From Variovorax sp. EL159 (lineage in GTDB: Bacteria; Pseudomonadota; Gammaproteobacteria; Burkholderiales; Burkholderiaceae_C): 64,000 nt of DNA. Location of the stretch: NCBI RefSeq assembly GCF_900100965.1, contig NZ_FMUJ01000007.1:17690-81689 (forward strand), written 5' to 3'. The notes under the pieces were generated by a model. The model searched no databases. It saw nothing but the letters and a program-made list of their open reading frames with translations, and had not been told where the DNA came from. Made by a program: the position numbers and the translations under genes. The stretch's first letter is position 1, and each line of letters begins with the position of its first letter. Shown one piece after another: positions 26,553-35,751 of this stretch.

Positions 26553-27509
26553 ATGGGTGAATTCGACCTGATCACACGCTACTTCAAGCGCCCCGCCACG
26601 CGCTCCCCGCTCGGCGTGGGCGACGACTGCGCCTTGCTCGCGCCGGCCGCAGGCATGCAGCTCGCGGTTTCTTCCGACATGCTGGTCGAGGGCCGGCACT
26701 TTCTCTCGACCGTCGATCCGGCGCGCCTCGGCCACAAGGCGCTGGCGGTGAACCTCAGCGACCTTGCGGCCTGCGGCGCGAAGCCGCTGGCCTTTACCCT
26801 CGCGCTGGCGTTGCCGGGCGTGGACGAAGGCTGGCTCGAAGGCTTCTCGCGCGGCCTCTTCGCGCTGGCCGATGCGCATGGCTGCGAACTGGTGGGCGGC
26901 GACACCACGCGCGGGCCGCTCAACATCTGCATCACGGTGTTCGGCGAAGTGCCGGCCGGCGCGGCGCTGCTGCGTTCGGGCGCGCGGGCCGGCGACGACA
27001 TCTGGGTCAGCGGCACGCTGGGCGATGCGCGGCTGGCGCTGGAGGTGTTTCGCGGCACGGTCGCGCTGTCGGCCGATGCCTTCGAGTCGGCACGCGCGCG
27101 CATGGAACAGCCGACGCCGCGCGTGGCGCTGGGGCAGGCGTTGCGCGGCACGGCCACGTCGGCGGTGGATGTGAGCGACGGGCTGATCGGCGACCTGGGC
27201 CACATCCTCGGATCGAGCGGTGTGGGCGCCACGCTCGATGCTGATGCAGCGACGGCGCTGATTTCGGTCGAGGCGCCCGGCCTCGGCAAGGAAATCCTGC
27301 GCACCTGCGCGCTGTCGGGTGGCGATGACTACGAGTTGGTCTTCACTGCACCGCCGTCGGCACGCGGTGCGGTCGAACAGGCCGGCCAGGACAGTTCAAC
27401 GTGCGTCACGCGCATCGGCCGCATCGATGCCGAAGCCGGCCTGCGCATCGTCGATGCGAGTGGTGCGCCGGTGGCGCAGCGCTTCGGCTCGTTCGATCAC
27501 TTCGTCTGA
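26553..27509 (+). CDS. thiL: Thiamine-monophosphate kinase
   Basis: ThiL phosphorylates thiamine monophosphate to the cofactor thiamine diphosphate. The 318-aa protein has the N-terminal MGEFDLITRYF, Mg/ATP-binding VGDDCALL, VSSDMLVEGRHF, NLSDLAACGAKP and GGDTTRG motifs, and SGGDDYELVF near the C-terminus. The start at 26553 matches the family; the open frame extends 20 codons upstream. In related genomes pgpA and pncC usually follow at once, but here they begin at 33612. The stop forms TGATCA with the stop of the convergent DUF3053 gene, leaving no terminator space. Confidence 0.95.
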   Translation: MGEFDLITRYFKRPATRSPLGVGDDCALLAPAAGMQLAVSSDMLVEGRHFLSTVDPARLGHKALAVNLSDLAACGAKPLAFTLALALPGVDEGWLEGFSRGLFALADAHGCELVGGDTTRGPLNICITVFGEVPAGAALLRSGARAGDDIWVSGTLGDARLALEVFRGTVALSADAFESARARMEQPTPRVALGQALRGTATSAVDVSDGLIGDLGHILGSSGVGATLDADAATALISVEAPGLGKEILRTCALSGGDDYELVFTAPPSARGAVEQAGQDSSTCVTRIGRIDAEAGLRIVDASGAPVAQRFGSFDHFV

Positions 27510-28220
27510 TCAGCCTCCACGCACCATCGCCTGCATCTTTTGTTGAGCCGCATTGATGGCGGCCGACTGGCTGTTCAGCTGCTGCAGCATCTTGTTGAGT
27601 TCGGCCTGCACGGCCGGATCGGACACGGTGACCGAGCTGCCGGAGACCTGGATCTTCGATTTGTTCTGCTGCAGAAAGTCGCCGATGGACAGCGCGCTGG
27701 CGAACACGGTGTCGAGCGCGGGGAACACTTCCTTGAACGTGGTGGCGGGCGCCGTCACCGTCTTTTCGTAGGCCTTGTCGTAGACCTGCTTCAGGTCGTC
27801 AGGCTGCTTGAGCTGCGCGTGCGCGGCATCGGCCTTGGCCACCTGCTGATCGAGGGCAGTGCGCAGGCCGCCCAGGCCTTCCTTGGCGGCCTTGAGGTCG
27901 TCGTGGCGCGAGGCCAGGTCGGTGATCGAGCGCGGTGCGCCCTTGGCCATGACCTCGTTCATCGGCTTGCTGACCGACTGGTTCATGCCTTCGTTGAAGT
28001 CGGTGATCACCGCGTAGTGCTGCGCGTAGTCGCCGAACGAGGCCTTTTCTTCGGCGGTCGGGGTCGGCACGCGCAGGCCCGGCTTGTCGAGCACGCGGGT
28101 CTGCAGGAAGGCGATGAAGGCGACGCGCTGGTCGGCCTCCTTGTTGCCACAGGCCACCAGCACGACGCTGAAGGCCAGCAGGAGCGACAGGGCTCCGAGA
28201 CGTTGGACGAAGGTTCTCAT
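27510..28220 (-). CDS. DUF3053 (YiaF-like) lipoprotein
   Basis: The 236-aa product has a lipoprotein signal ending VVLVAC (Cys about 24) and a largely helical body of the DUF3053 type (QRVAFIAFLQTRVLDKPGLRVP..., KPDDLKQVYDKAYEKTV-like). Function of the family is unknown; E. coli YiaF is a membrane-associated relative. ATG at 28220. It is convergent with thiL, with abutting stop codons, and downstream of the LysR gene on the same strand by 39 nt. Confidence 0.8.
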   Translation of the reverse strand: MRTFVQRLGALSLLLAFSVVLVACGNKEADQRVAFIAFLQTRVLDKPGLRVPTPTAEEKASFGDYAQHYAVITDFNEGMNQSVSKPMNEVMAKGAPRSITDLASRHDDLKAAKEGLGGLRTALDQQVAKADAAHAQLKQPDDLKQVYDKAYEKTVTAPATTFKEVFPALDTVFASALSIGDFLQQNKSKIQVSGSSVTVSDPAVQAELNKMLQQLNSQSAAINAAQQKMQAMVRGG

Positions 28221-28258
28221 GGGCCAGGCCCTCCCGTGGTTGCTGCGGATGCAAAAAA

Positions 28259-29155
28259 TTATAGGGAGCGCTTCAGCGCTTCGATGAAGGCGCGCGCCGC
28301 GGCCGAGAGCGAATGGCCGCGCTTGATGACGACCGAGATGTCGCGCGCCACGCGCGGCGCGCTGAGCACCTTGACGACCAGCGACGGATCGGCCTCGGCC
28401 CGCGCAAAGGCCGAGGGCATGATCGACGCGCCCATGCCGGCCGCGGTCATCCAGATCGCGGTGGAGAGAAAAGAGACTTCGTTCACCACGTCGAGCGTCA
28501 CGCCGGCCTCGGCCGCGGTGCCGTCGATGAGCGGGCGCACGCCGTAGCCGGGCCGCACGGTGATGACGGGGTGGCGGCCCAGGTCGCTCCAGCGCACGAC
28601 GCGCGCCTTGGCCAGCGGATGGTCGCTGCGGCACACCAGCGCGAGGTGATCGCGCATCAGCCGCTGCACCTCGACCTCGGCGCCGGGGCGCTCGGGCGTG
28701 CCGATGCCGAAGTCCACATGCTCGCCGATGATGCGCGAGATGAACTGGTCGGGCGCGCAGTCGTTCACCAGCACGCGCACCTTGGGATGCTGCTCGCTGA
28801 AGGCGCGCATGGCATCGGGCAGCAGGAAGGCCGCGAGCGTGGGCGTGATGGCCAGCGTGACGCGGCCGCGCTCCAGCGTGGCCAGTTCTCGGAAATCGTT
28901 CGACAGCGAATCGACGTCGCGCAGGATGCGCTCGACCGTCACCATCATCTGTTCGGCTGCAGCCGTGGGTTTGAGCGAACGGGTGGTGCGGTCGAACAGG
29001 CGCGTGTCGAGCCCCTCTTCGAGCTGGCGGATCAGCATGCTCACCGCCGACTGCGTGACGAACAGCCTTTGCGCCGCCGTGCTGAGCTTGCGCAGCTGGT
29101 AAACGGCCAGGAAAGCGCGCAGCTGGCGGATCGTAGGACTGAAGTTCGCATTCAT
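28259..29155 (-). CDS. LysR-type transcriptional regulator
   Basis: A 298-aa LTTR with an N-terminal winged helix (about 8-67: TIRQLRAFLAVYQLRKLSTAAQRLFVTQSAVSMLIRQLEEGLDTRLFDRT) and a periplasmic-binding-like effector domain. It is transcribed divergently from the Bug receptor gene 99 bp away, the usual layout for an LTTR controlling a neighbouring catabolic set. The effector is presumably the substrate of the monooxygenase pathway, which is not identified. Confidence 0.93.
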   Translation of the reverse strand: MNANFSPTIRQLRAFLAVYQLRKLSTAAQRLFVTQSAVSMLIRQLEEGLDTRLFDRTTRSLKPTAAAEQMMVTVERILRDVDSLSNDFRELATLERGRVTLAITPTLAAFLLPDAMRAFSEQHPKVRVLVNDCAPDQFISRIIGEHVDFGIGTPERPGAEVEVQRLMRDHLALVCRSDHPLAKARVVRWSDLGRHPVITVRPGYGVRPLIDGTAAEAGVTLDVVNEVSFLSTAIWMTAAGMGASIMPSAFARAEADPSLVVKVLSAPRVARDISVVIKRGHSLSAAARAFIEALKRSL

Positions 29156-29173
29156 CAGGAAAGATGATATTTG

Positions 29174-29198
29174 ATTCGGAATTTCTTGATTTACGAAT
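29174..29198. promoter_or_regulatory. Candidate LysR operator
   Basis: ATTCG-N15-CGAAT is a perfect inverted repeat in the AT-rich divergent region between the LysR and Bug genes. Its size and placement fit an LTTR recognition site. Its assignment is from position only. Confidence 0.45.
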
Positions 29199-29254
29199 GA
29201 ATCCGGCCATCGTTCAATGCGCATTCGGACCATACCCATATTCAAGGAGTCTCG

Positions 29255-30262
29255 ATGACGGTTCCCCTCGCCCGCGGGACAAGCGCACGGCGTCGGCAGC
29301 TGATGCTGGCGACGGCTTGCACCGTCTTCGGCGGCGCGGCGTTCGCGCAGGCTCCAGCCGGCGACTTTCCGAACAAACCCATCCGCATGGTCGTGACGTT
29401 TCCGCCGGGCGGCAGCGCCGACGCGGTGGTGCGCATGCTGGTGCCGCGGCTCAACGAGAAGCTGGGCCAGCCGGTGGTGGTGGACAACCGGCCCGGTGCC
29501 GGCGGCAACGTCGGGCTTTCGCTGGTGGCCAAGACGCCGGCCGACGGCTACACACTGGGCCTGGGCGCGGCGGGCGCGCTGACCGCCAACGTGAGCCTGT
29601 ATCCGCAGATGCCCTTCGATCCGGTGAAGGACTTCAAGCCGGTGGGCATGGTCGCGGCCACGCCCTTCGTGATCGTCGGCCATCCCTCGATCGCGGCGCG
29701 CACGCAGCGCGAGCTGATCGCGCTCGCGAAGTCGAAGCCGGGCGGCCTGTCGATCGGCCATGGCGGCAACGGCACGGCAATGCACCTGTCGGCGGCGCTG
29801 TTCGCGCAGATGGCCGATGTGAAGCTGGTCGAAGTGCCCTATCGCGGCTCGGGCCCGGCGGCGCTCGACGCCATGGCGGGGCAGATCCCGCTTGCGCTGG
29901 TCGACCTGCCGGCCTCGCTGCAGCAGATCCGGGCCGGCAAGCTGATCGCCTTTTCGGTCACCAGCGCGCAGCGCGTGCCGATGCTGCCCGACGTGCCCAC
30001 GGTGGCCGAGGCCGGGCTGCCGGGCTATGACTCGACGGGCTGGTTCGGCGTGGTGGCGCCGGCCGGCACGCCCGCGCCCATCGTGATGCGGCTGAACGCG
30101 GAGATCAATGCCGCGCTCGGCGACGAACAGATCAAGGCCTCGATACGCAACCTCGGCGCGGAGCCGGCGCCGGGTTCGAGCGAAGCCTTCGAGGCCTACA
30201 TCCGCTCCGAAACGAAGAAGTGGGCGAAGGTCATCCAGGCCGCCAACATCCGGCTCGACTGA
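29255..30262 (+). CDS. Tripartite tricarboxylate transporter receptor (Bug family), 1
   Basis: A 335-aa extracytoplasmic solute-binding protein with signal peptide (cleavage near GAAFAQ, about 30). Family marks are FPNKPIRMVVTFPPGGSADAVVR, VDNRPGAGGNVG, PADGYTLGLG and VPYRGSGPA. These proteins deliver carboxylates to TctAB-type membrane partners, or act as sensors when orphan. No TctA/TctB genes lie nearby. GGAG lies 7 nt before the ATG. It is the first gene of a likely unit with the FAD monooxygenase. Confidence 0.94.
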   Translation: MTVPLARGTSARRRQLMLATACTVFGGAAFAQAPAGDFPNKPIRMVVTFPPGGSADAVVRMLVPRLNEKLGQPVVVDNRPGAGGNVGLSLVAKTPADGYTLGLGAAGALTANVSLYPQMPFDPVKDFKPVGMVAATPFVIVGHPSIAARTQRELIALAKSKPGGLSIGHGGNGTAMHLSAALFAQMADVKLVEVPYRGSGPAALDAMAGQIPLALVDLPASLQQIRAGKLIAFSVTSAQRVPMLPDVPTVAEAGLPGYDSTGWFGVVAPAGTPAPIVMRLNAEINAALGDEQIKASIRNLGAEPAPGSSEAFEAYIRSETKKWAKVIQAANIRLD

Positions 30263-30297
30263 CACGAACCGACAGGATCTCTTATCTCTTGCAAGAC

Positions 30298-32004
30298 ATG
30301 ACAGACAACACCGCACTGACCGCCGACGTGATGATCGTCGGCGCAGGCCCCGTGGGACTCACGCTGGCGATGGACCTTGCCTCGCGCGGCGTCACGGTGA
30401 TCATTTGCGAAACGCGCCATTTCGCCGAGCCGCCGAACGTGAAGTGCAACCACGTGGCCTCGCGCACCATGGAGCAGTTCCGCCGCCTGGGCGTGGCGCA
30501 GAAGCTGCGCGATGCGGGGCTGCCCGCGGACCATCCGAACGACGTGGTGTTCCGCACCAGCGTGACGGGCACCGAGCTCACGCGCATTCCCATCCCCTGC
30601 CGGCGCGACCGCTACACCGAGACCGAGGGCCCCGACGCGTGGTGGCCCACGCCGGAGCCGCCGCATCGCATCAACCAGATCTACCTGGAGCCGATTTTGC
30701 TGAAGCACACGGCCGCGCTGCCGGGCGTGCAGCTGCTCAACCGCACGCAGTTCGCGGGCTTCACGCAGGACGACGAAGGCGTGACCGCCATTGCCACCGA
30801 CATGGACAGCGGCGTGACGCGCAGCATCCGATGCCGCTACATGGTGGGCTGCGACGGCGGCAGCTCCGCCGTGCGCAAGCAGATCGGCGCCAAGCTCGAG
30901 GGCACGGCCGTCATTCAGCGCGTGCAGTCGACCTTCATCCGCGCGCCGGAATTGCGCGCCATGATCCCGGGCAAGCCGGCGTGGTCTTACTACGCGATGA
31001 ACCCGCGCCGCTGCGGCACGATGTTCGCCATCGACGGCCACGAGACCTGGCTGGTGCACAACCATCTGAACGCCGAAGAACCCGAGTTCGATTCGGTCGA
31101 CCGCGACCAGTCGCTGCGCGACATCCTCGGCGTGGGGGCGGACTTCGAATACGAGGTCATCAGCAAGGAAGACTGGGTCGGCCGCCGCCTCGTGGCCAAC
31201 CGCTTCCGCGAAGGCCGCGTGTTCCTGGCGGGCGACGCGGCGCACCTGTGGGTGCCCTATGCGGGCTACGGCATGAACGCGGGCATTGCCGATGCGCTCA
31301 ATCTTTCGTGGCTGCTGGGCGCGGTGGTGCAGGGCTGGGGCGACGAGGCCATGCTCGATGCCTACGAGGCCGAGCGCCAGCCGATCACCGAGCAGGTATC
31401 GAACTTCGCGATGGACCATGCGCAGAAGATGATCCGCGCGCGCCGCGCGGTGCCGCCGAACATCGAAGAGCCCGGCCCCGCGGGCGACGCGCTGCGGGCC
31501 GAGATCGGGCACGAGGCCTACGAGCTCAACGTGCAGCAGTTCTGCTGCGGCGGCCTGAACTTCGGCTACTTCTACAGCGGCTCGCCGATCATCATTGCGG
31601 ACGGCGAACACACGGCGCCGTCCTATTCGATGGGCGACTTCACGCCCTCCACCGTGCCCGGCTGCCGCGCGCCGCATTTCTGGCTGGCCGATGGCCGCTC
31701 GCTCTACGACGCCTTCGGCCCCGGCTACACGCTGCTGCGCTTCGACCGCAGCGTGGACGTGAAGCCGATCGAGCATGCGGCACGTGCCTACAGGATGCCG
31801 CTCACGGTGCTCGACATCGAGACCGAAGACGTGCCCAAGGCCTACGCGCACCGCCTGGTGCTGTGCCGCGCCGACCAGCACGTGGCCTGGCGTGGTGCGC
31901 ACCTGCCGGCCGAGGTCTACGACCTGGTGGCGATGCTGCGCGGCGAAGCCAGGCGCGTGCTGGCACGCAAGCGGGCGCTGGCCTGGGAAGGCGTGGTCGC
32001 CTGA
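30298..32004 (+). CDS. FAD-dependent aromatic monooxygenase, PheA/TfdB type
   Basis: The 568-aa flavoprotein has the dinucleotide-binding VGAGPVGLTLAMDLASRG motif at the N-terminus, the CDGGSSAVRK (DG) motif and GDAAHLWVPYAGYGMNAGIADALNL, which together define class A hydroxylases such as phenol and 3-(3-hydroxyphenyl)propionate hydroxylase. A C-terminal thioredoxin-like extension fits the PheA/TfdB group. The substrate is probably an aromatic carboxylate or phenol carried by the neighbouring receptor. It starts 35 nt after the Bug stop. No ring-cleavage enzyme is adjacent. Confidence 0.88.
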   Translation: MTDNTALTADVMIVGAGPVGLTLAMDLASRGVTVIICETRHFAEPPNVKCNHVASRTMEQFRRLGVAQKLRDAGLPADHPNDVVFRTSVTGTELTRIPIPCRRDRYTETEGPDAWWPTPEPPHRINQIYLEPILLKHTAALPGVQLLNRTQFAGFTQDDEGVTAIATDMDSGVTRSIRCRYMVGCDGGSSAVRKQIGAKLEGTAVIQRVQSTFIRAPELRAMIPGKPAWSYYAMNPRRCGTMFAIDGHETWLVHNHLNAEEPEFDSVDRDQSLRDILGVGADFEYEVISKEDWVGRRLVANRFREGRVFLAGDAAHLWVPYAGYGMNAGIADALNLSWLLGAVVQGWGDEAMLDAYEAERQPITEQVSNFAMDHAQKMIRARRAVPPNIEEPGPAGDALRAEIGHEAYELNVQQFCCGGLNFGYFYSGSPIIIADGEHTAPSYSMGDFTPSTVPGCRAPHFWLADGRSLYDAFGPGYTLLRFDRSVDVKPIEHAARAYRMPLTVLDIETEDVPKAYAHRLVLCRADQHVAWRGAHLPAEVYDLVAMLRGEARRVLARKRALAWEGVVA

Positions 32005-32020
32005 GCCTGGCGGGGCCCGT

Positions 32021-33481
32021 TCACCAGGCTCTCCGCGCCACGGTGCGATACGCCAGCCACGCCGCCAGCGCGGGGGCCAGCGCAAAGCTCGCGAACAGCC
32101 AGATGGCCGCCGAGCGGCCGCCTTCGATGCCGCCCGGCACGGTCAGGCCCGCCGCATTGGCGACCAGTCCTGCCACGGCCGCGCCCACGGCCATGCCGTA
32201 GAGCTGCACTGTGGTGATCGAGGCCGAGGCCCGGCCTTCCTCGCCCTTGGGGGCCAGCGACATCACCCGCGTCACCAGGTGCGGCCAGCCGATGCCCACG
32301 CCCAGGCCGACCGCCGCGAGCGCGATGGCCACCAGCACCGTCTCGAAGCCCGCGCCGAGCAGGCCCGGTGCCGGCAGCAACACAACCAGCGCAACCAGGC
32401 CCAGCGTGCAGACCACCGGCCCGGTGCGCAGGATGCGATCGGCTCCGGCACCGCTGCGGCCCGACGACAGCAGCGAGCCCGCGCTCCAGCCACCCGCCAT
32501 CGCCGCCGTGAGGTAGCCCGCCATGAGCGGCGAATGGCCGTGCAGCAACTGCAGGAAGTACGGCACGAAGATTTCGGTGGTGGTGCCGATCAGCAGCAGC
32601 GCCACGCTGGCGTAGATGGCGCCGAGCGGCGTGCGCACGGCATAGGCGCCGGTGGGCAGCACGCGCACGCTGGCGCTGCGGTCGATGCGCGTGGCGGCGA
32701 AGCCGATGGCCAGCCCGAGCACCACGCCGGCCGCCTGCCAGGGCAGGTCGGACAGGAAGCCGCTTGCCGCGATCACCAGCACCGAGGCCGCGAGCAGGCC
32801 GATCTGCAGGGCCGGCACGCGCGGCAGGGTTGCGGGTCGTTCATGCTTCACGCCGGCCGAGGGCCGCAGTTGCACCAGCACCAGCAGTGCCTGCGCCGCC
32901 GCCACCGGCAGCAGGAACCAGAAGGCCCAGCGCCAGTGCCCGGCCTGCGCGAACAGCCCGCCCACGGCCGGCCCGCACAGCGTGGCGACGCCCCACATGC
33001 CCGACACCAGCGCCACCGCGCGCGGCCAGAGCCGCGGCGCGAACACCAGCTGGATCAGCCCGTAGCTCAGCGCGGCGAGCATGCCGCCGCCGAGCCCCTG
33101 CACCGTGCGGCCCGCAAGCATCCATGGCATGGCCGACGCCAGCGCGCAGCCCATCGAACCGGCGGTGAAGACCGCCAGCGCGGTCAGGCAGGCGCCGCGC
33201 GGCCCGAGCACCGCGAGCAGCCGCACCGACAGCGTGGCACCGAGGATCGAGCCGACCACGAACAGCGTGGTGCTCCAGGCGTACCAGTCGAGCCCGCCGA
33301 TCTCGCGCACCACCGACGGCAGCACGGTGGTCACGATGTGCACGTTGATGGCATGCAGCGCGACGCCGCCGGTAAGGGCAAGCGCGCGCCAGCCGTTGCG
33401 ACCGGTGAACAGCTCGCTCCATGCCGCGGTGGGAGACGGGGCTTGCAGGGCGGCGGAATCGGCGGAAGAAGAAGACGACAT
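32021..33481 (-). CDS. MFS transporter, DHA2-like multidrug family
   Basis: A 486-aa carrier with about 12-14 membrane segments. The N-terminal pattern (TTVLPSVVREIGG, ARTVQG-like motif GRTVQGLGGGMLAALSYGLIQ) is typical of drug:proton antiporters. The ATG at 33481 was preferred to a GTG three codons upstream. It is transcribed towards the monooxygenase gene, 16 nt apart at the 3' ends, and may export substrate or toxic intermediate. Function is inferred from fold only. Confidence 0.85.
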   Translation of the reverse strand: MSSSSSADSAALQAPSPTAAWSELFTGRNGWRALALTGGVALHAINVHIVTTVLPSVVREIGGLDWYAWSTTLFVVGSILGATLSVRLLAVLGPRGACLTALAVFTAGSMGCALASAMPWMLAGRTVQGLGGGMLAALSYGLIQLVFAPRLWPRAVALVSGMWGVATLCGPAVGGLFAQAGHWRWAFWFLLPVAAAQALLVLVQLRPSAGVKHERPATLPRVPALQIGLLAASVLVIAASGFLSDLPWQAAGVVLGLAIGFAATRIDRSASVRVLPTGAYAVRTPLGAIYASVALLLIGTTTEIFVPYFLQLLHGHSPLMAGYLTAAMAGGWSAGSLLSSGRSGAGADRILRTGPVVCTLGLVALVVLLPAPGLLGAGFETVLVAIALAAVGLGVGIGWPHLVTRVMSLAPKGEEGRASASITTVQLYGMAVGAAVAGLVANAAGLTVPGGIEGGRSAAIWLFASFALAPALAAWLAYRTVARRAW

Positions 33482-33512
33482 GGCAGACACGAAGAGCGGA
33501 AAGAAGGCCCGA

Positions 33513-33541
33513 ATACTAGGTGCGCCCGCTTAATTAAACAA
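33513..33541 (-). promoter_or_regulatory. Sigma-70-like promoter of the MFS gene
   Basis: On the minus strand TTGTTT (33541-33536), a 17-bp spacer and TAGTAT (33518-33513) form a good promoter, 32 bp upstream of the ATG at 33481. It lies in an AT-rich island (33505-33570) unlike its surroundings that also faces pgpA. Confidence 0.55.
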
Positions 33542-33611
33542 GCTATTGCTTTGATAAATAGAAACTTCGGCGCGCGGGCCAGGGCGCAGATGCGCGACAC
33601 TTCTGCCCCTG

Positions 33612-34205
33612 ATGCAAGCCGTTTCTTCCTTCGACACCCGCGACATCCCCGACGCCACCGGCCCCATGCCGACGCCCACGCTGCCCCGCCCCACCGTCCG
33701 CTTCCTGTTCTCGCACCCCGCGCATGCCATCGCGCTGGGTTTCGGTTCGGGGCTGCCGCGCCTGGCGCCCGGCACCGTGGGCACGCTGTGGGCCTGGGTC
33801 GCCTTCTCGGTGATGCAGCTGTGGTTTGCGCCGGCCACCATCGGCTGGATCATCCTGGCGTCGCTGCCCATCGGCTGGTGGGCCTGCACGGTGACGGCGC
33901 GCGACATGAACATTGCCGACCCCGGCGCCGTGGTGTGGGACGAGGTGGTCGCCTTCTGGATCGTGCTCTGGCTGGTCACGCCGGCCGGGCTGCTCGCGCA
34001 GGCCGTTGCGTTTGCGCTGTTCCGTTACTTCGATGCCGCCAAGCCCGGACCGGTGGCCTGGGCCGACGCGCTGTTCAAGCAGCGCGATGCGGCGCAGGTG
34101 CGCTGGTGGGGCGCGGGCTTCGGCATCATCCTCGACGACCTGGTGGCGGCTTTCTGTACGCTGCTGGTCATTGCGCTCTGGCGCGCATGGTGGCAAGACC
34201 GATGA
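33612..34205 (+). CDS. pgpA: Phosphatidylglycerophosphatase A
   Basis: This inner-membrane enzyme removes phosphate from phosphatidylglycerol phosphate in phospholipid synthesis. The 197-aa product carries the GFGSGLPRLAPGTVGTLWA motif, the WDEVVAFW motif and several hydrophobic helices, as in PgpA. An N-terminal extension of about 25 residues precedes the conserved part, so a downstream start (ATG at 33666) is possible. Its stop overlaps the pncC start (ATGATGG). Confidence 0.93.
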   Translation: MQAVSSFDTRDIPDATGPMPTPTLPRPTVRFLFSHPAHAIALGFGSGLPRLAPGTVGTLWAWVAFSVMQLWFAPATIGWIILASLPIGWWACTVTARDMNIADPGAVVWDEVVAFWIVLWLVTPAGLLAQAVAFALFRYFDAAKPGPVAWADALFKQRDAAQVRWWGAGFGIILDDLVAAFCTLLVIALWRAWWQDR

Positions 34206-34732
34206 TGGATTCTTCTTCGACGCTGCCCGCGCAGCCGACGCTCGCCGACCAGGACACGCCCGCGCTGGTCGTGGCCGTGGCCGGGCTGCTGCAGAAAAAG
34301 GGCTGGATGCTGGCCACCGCCGAGAGCTGCACGGGCGGGCTGATCGCCGCCGCCTGCACCGAGCTTGCGGGCTCGAGCGCATGGTTCGAGCGCGGCTTCA
34401 TCACGTATTCGAACGGCGCCAAGACCGAGCTGCTGGGCGTGGACGCCGCGGTCATCGAGGCGAACGGCGCCGTCAGCGAGCCGGTGGTGCGCGCCATGGT
34501 CACGGGCGCGATCGCGCACTCGCCGCCGTCGCGCGCGGCGCTGGCCGTCACCGGCGTGGCGGGCCCGACCGGCGGCACGCCCGACAAGCCGGTGGGCACC
34601 GTGTGGTTCGGCTGGTCGGTCGATGGCGAAGTGCGCACCGAGCGCCGCCGCTTCGACGGCGACCGCGCCACTGTGCGCGCGGCCACGGTGCACTACGCGC
34701 TGCAGACGATGGTCGAGCTGCTCGCGCGGTAA
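34202..34732 (+). CDS. pncC: Nicotinamide-nucleotide amidohydrolase (CinA C-terminal domain)
   Basis: The 176-aa protein is a stand-alone CinA C-terminal domain. Family motifs: ATAESCTGGLIAA (catalytic Ser), GFITYSNGAKTELLGV, EPVVRAMVTGA and VTGVAGPTGGTPDKPVGTVWFG. PncC recycles nicotinamide mononucleotide to nicotinate mononucleotide. It overlaps the pgpA stop, a conserved arrangement. Two adjacent ATGs (34202, 34205) are possible starts. Confidence 0.94.
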   Translation: MMDSSSTLPAQPTLADQDTPALVVAVAGLLQKKGWMLATAESCTGGLIAAACTELAGSSAWFERGFITYSNGAKTELLGVDAAVIEANGAVSEPVVRAMVTGAIAHSPPSRAALAVTGVAGPTGGTPDKPVGTVWFGWSVDGEVRTERRRFDGDRATVRAATVHYALQTMVELLAR

Positions 34733-34880
34733 CGGCGGGCATCGGCGCAGCGGCGCGCGCCTTGCCGGGGCCCGGGCGTTCATGAAACCGCCGACGGGCC
34801 GTTCGTTGCATCCACGCGATCTATGATTTCCTCGCGCGCCATCCTCCGGTGACGCGACCCGCCCCCAACCCAAAGGCCCC

Positions 34881-35375
34881 ATGACCGCAGCCACCAATGC
34901 CCAAACCATCGAGCGCTTCTACAGCGCGTTCGAGAAACTCGACGCCGCCACCATGGCCGCCTGCTATGCGCCCGACGCGGAGTTCGACGACGAGGCGTTT
35001 TCGCTGCGTGGCCGCCGCGAGGTCGGCGGCATGTGGCGCATGCTGGCCCTGGCCACGCGCGCCAAGGGGGCCGACGTGTGGCGCCTGAAATGGCGCGACG
35101 TGCAGGCCGACGAGACCACGGGCAGCGCCCACTGGGATGCGCACTACCGCTTCAGCGCCACCGGCCGGCTGGTCGACAACAGCATCGACGCGCGCTTCAC
35201 CTTCACGCCCGAGGGACTGATCGCCACGCACCGCGACAGCTTTCCGTTCTGGACATGGTCGCGCCAGGCCCTGGGCATGCCGGGCCTGCTGCTCGGCTGG
35301 ACACCGATGCTGCGCAAGAAGGTGCGCGCCACCGCCGCCACCAATCTCGCCGCCTTCCTGGCACGCCAACCCTGA
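34881..35375 (+). CDS. NTF2/SnoaL-like protein
   Basis: A 164-aa protein with a nuclear-transport-factor-2 fold: N-terminal helix TIERFYSAFEKLDAATMAACYAPDAEFDDEAF, then alternating strands with HWDAHYRFS and DARFTFTPEGLIATHRDSF. The family includes isomerases, dehydratases and proteins of no known activity. No signal peptide. It is followed 61 nt later by the GNAT gene and is probably co-transcribed. Specific function unknown. Confidence 0.8.
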   Translation: MTAATNAQTIERFYSAFEKLDAATMAACYAPDAEFDDEAFSLRGRREVGGMWRMLALATRAKGADVWRLKWRDVQADETTGSAHWDAHYRFSATGRLVDNSIDARFTFTPEGLIATHRDSFPFWTWSRQALGMPGLLLGWTPMLRKKVRATAATNLAAFLARQP

Positions 35376-35436
35376 GCGCCACGCCGGGCCACCCCCAACC
35401 AGCTCGCACCGCAGTGCGGCGCACGGAGATTTTTGA

Positions 35437-35751
35437 ATGAGCACCACCGACCTCGCCTTCACCAACAACGAAGCCCTGCACCGCTACGAGGCCGCGCTCG
35501 ACGGCAAGCTCGCGGCCTATGCCGAGTACAACCTGCTGACCGACGCGATCATGTTCACCCACACCGAAGTGCTGCCCGAGCACGAAGGCAAGGGCGTGGG
35601 TTCGGGCATTGCGCGGCACGTGCTCGACGAGGCGCGCGCGAAGGGGCTGCATGTGATTCCGGTGTGCCAGTTCATCGCGGGCTACATCCGCAAGCACCGC
35701 GAATACGCCGACCTCGTGCGACCGGACATTCAACGCGCCTTCAAGATCTGA
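35437..35751 (+). CDS. GNAT-like N-acetyltransferase (YjdJ type)
   Basis: A short 104-aa GNAT protein of the YjdJ-like group. The acetyl-CoA pyrophosphate loop is visible in HEGKGVGSGIARHVLDEARAKGL (about 49-71), and VIPVCQFIAGYIRKH near the C-terminus is characteristic. Its stop lies within the 3' end of the convergent MFS gene (11-bp overlap, 35741-35751). Substrate unknown. Confidence 0.88.
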   Translation: MSTTDLAFTNNEALHRYEAALDGKLAAYAEYNLLTDAIMFTHTEVLPEHEGKGVGSGIARHVLDEARAKGLHVIPVCQFIAGYIRKHREYADLVRPDIQRAFKI

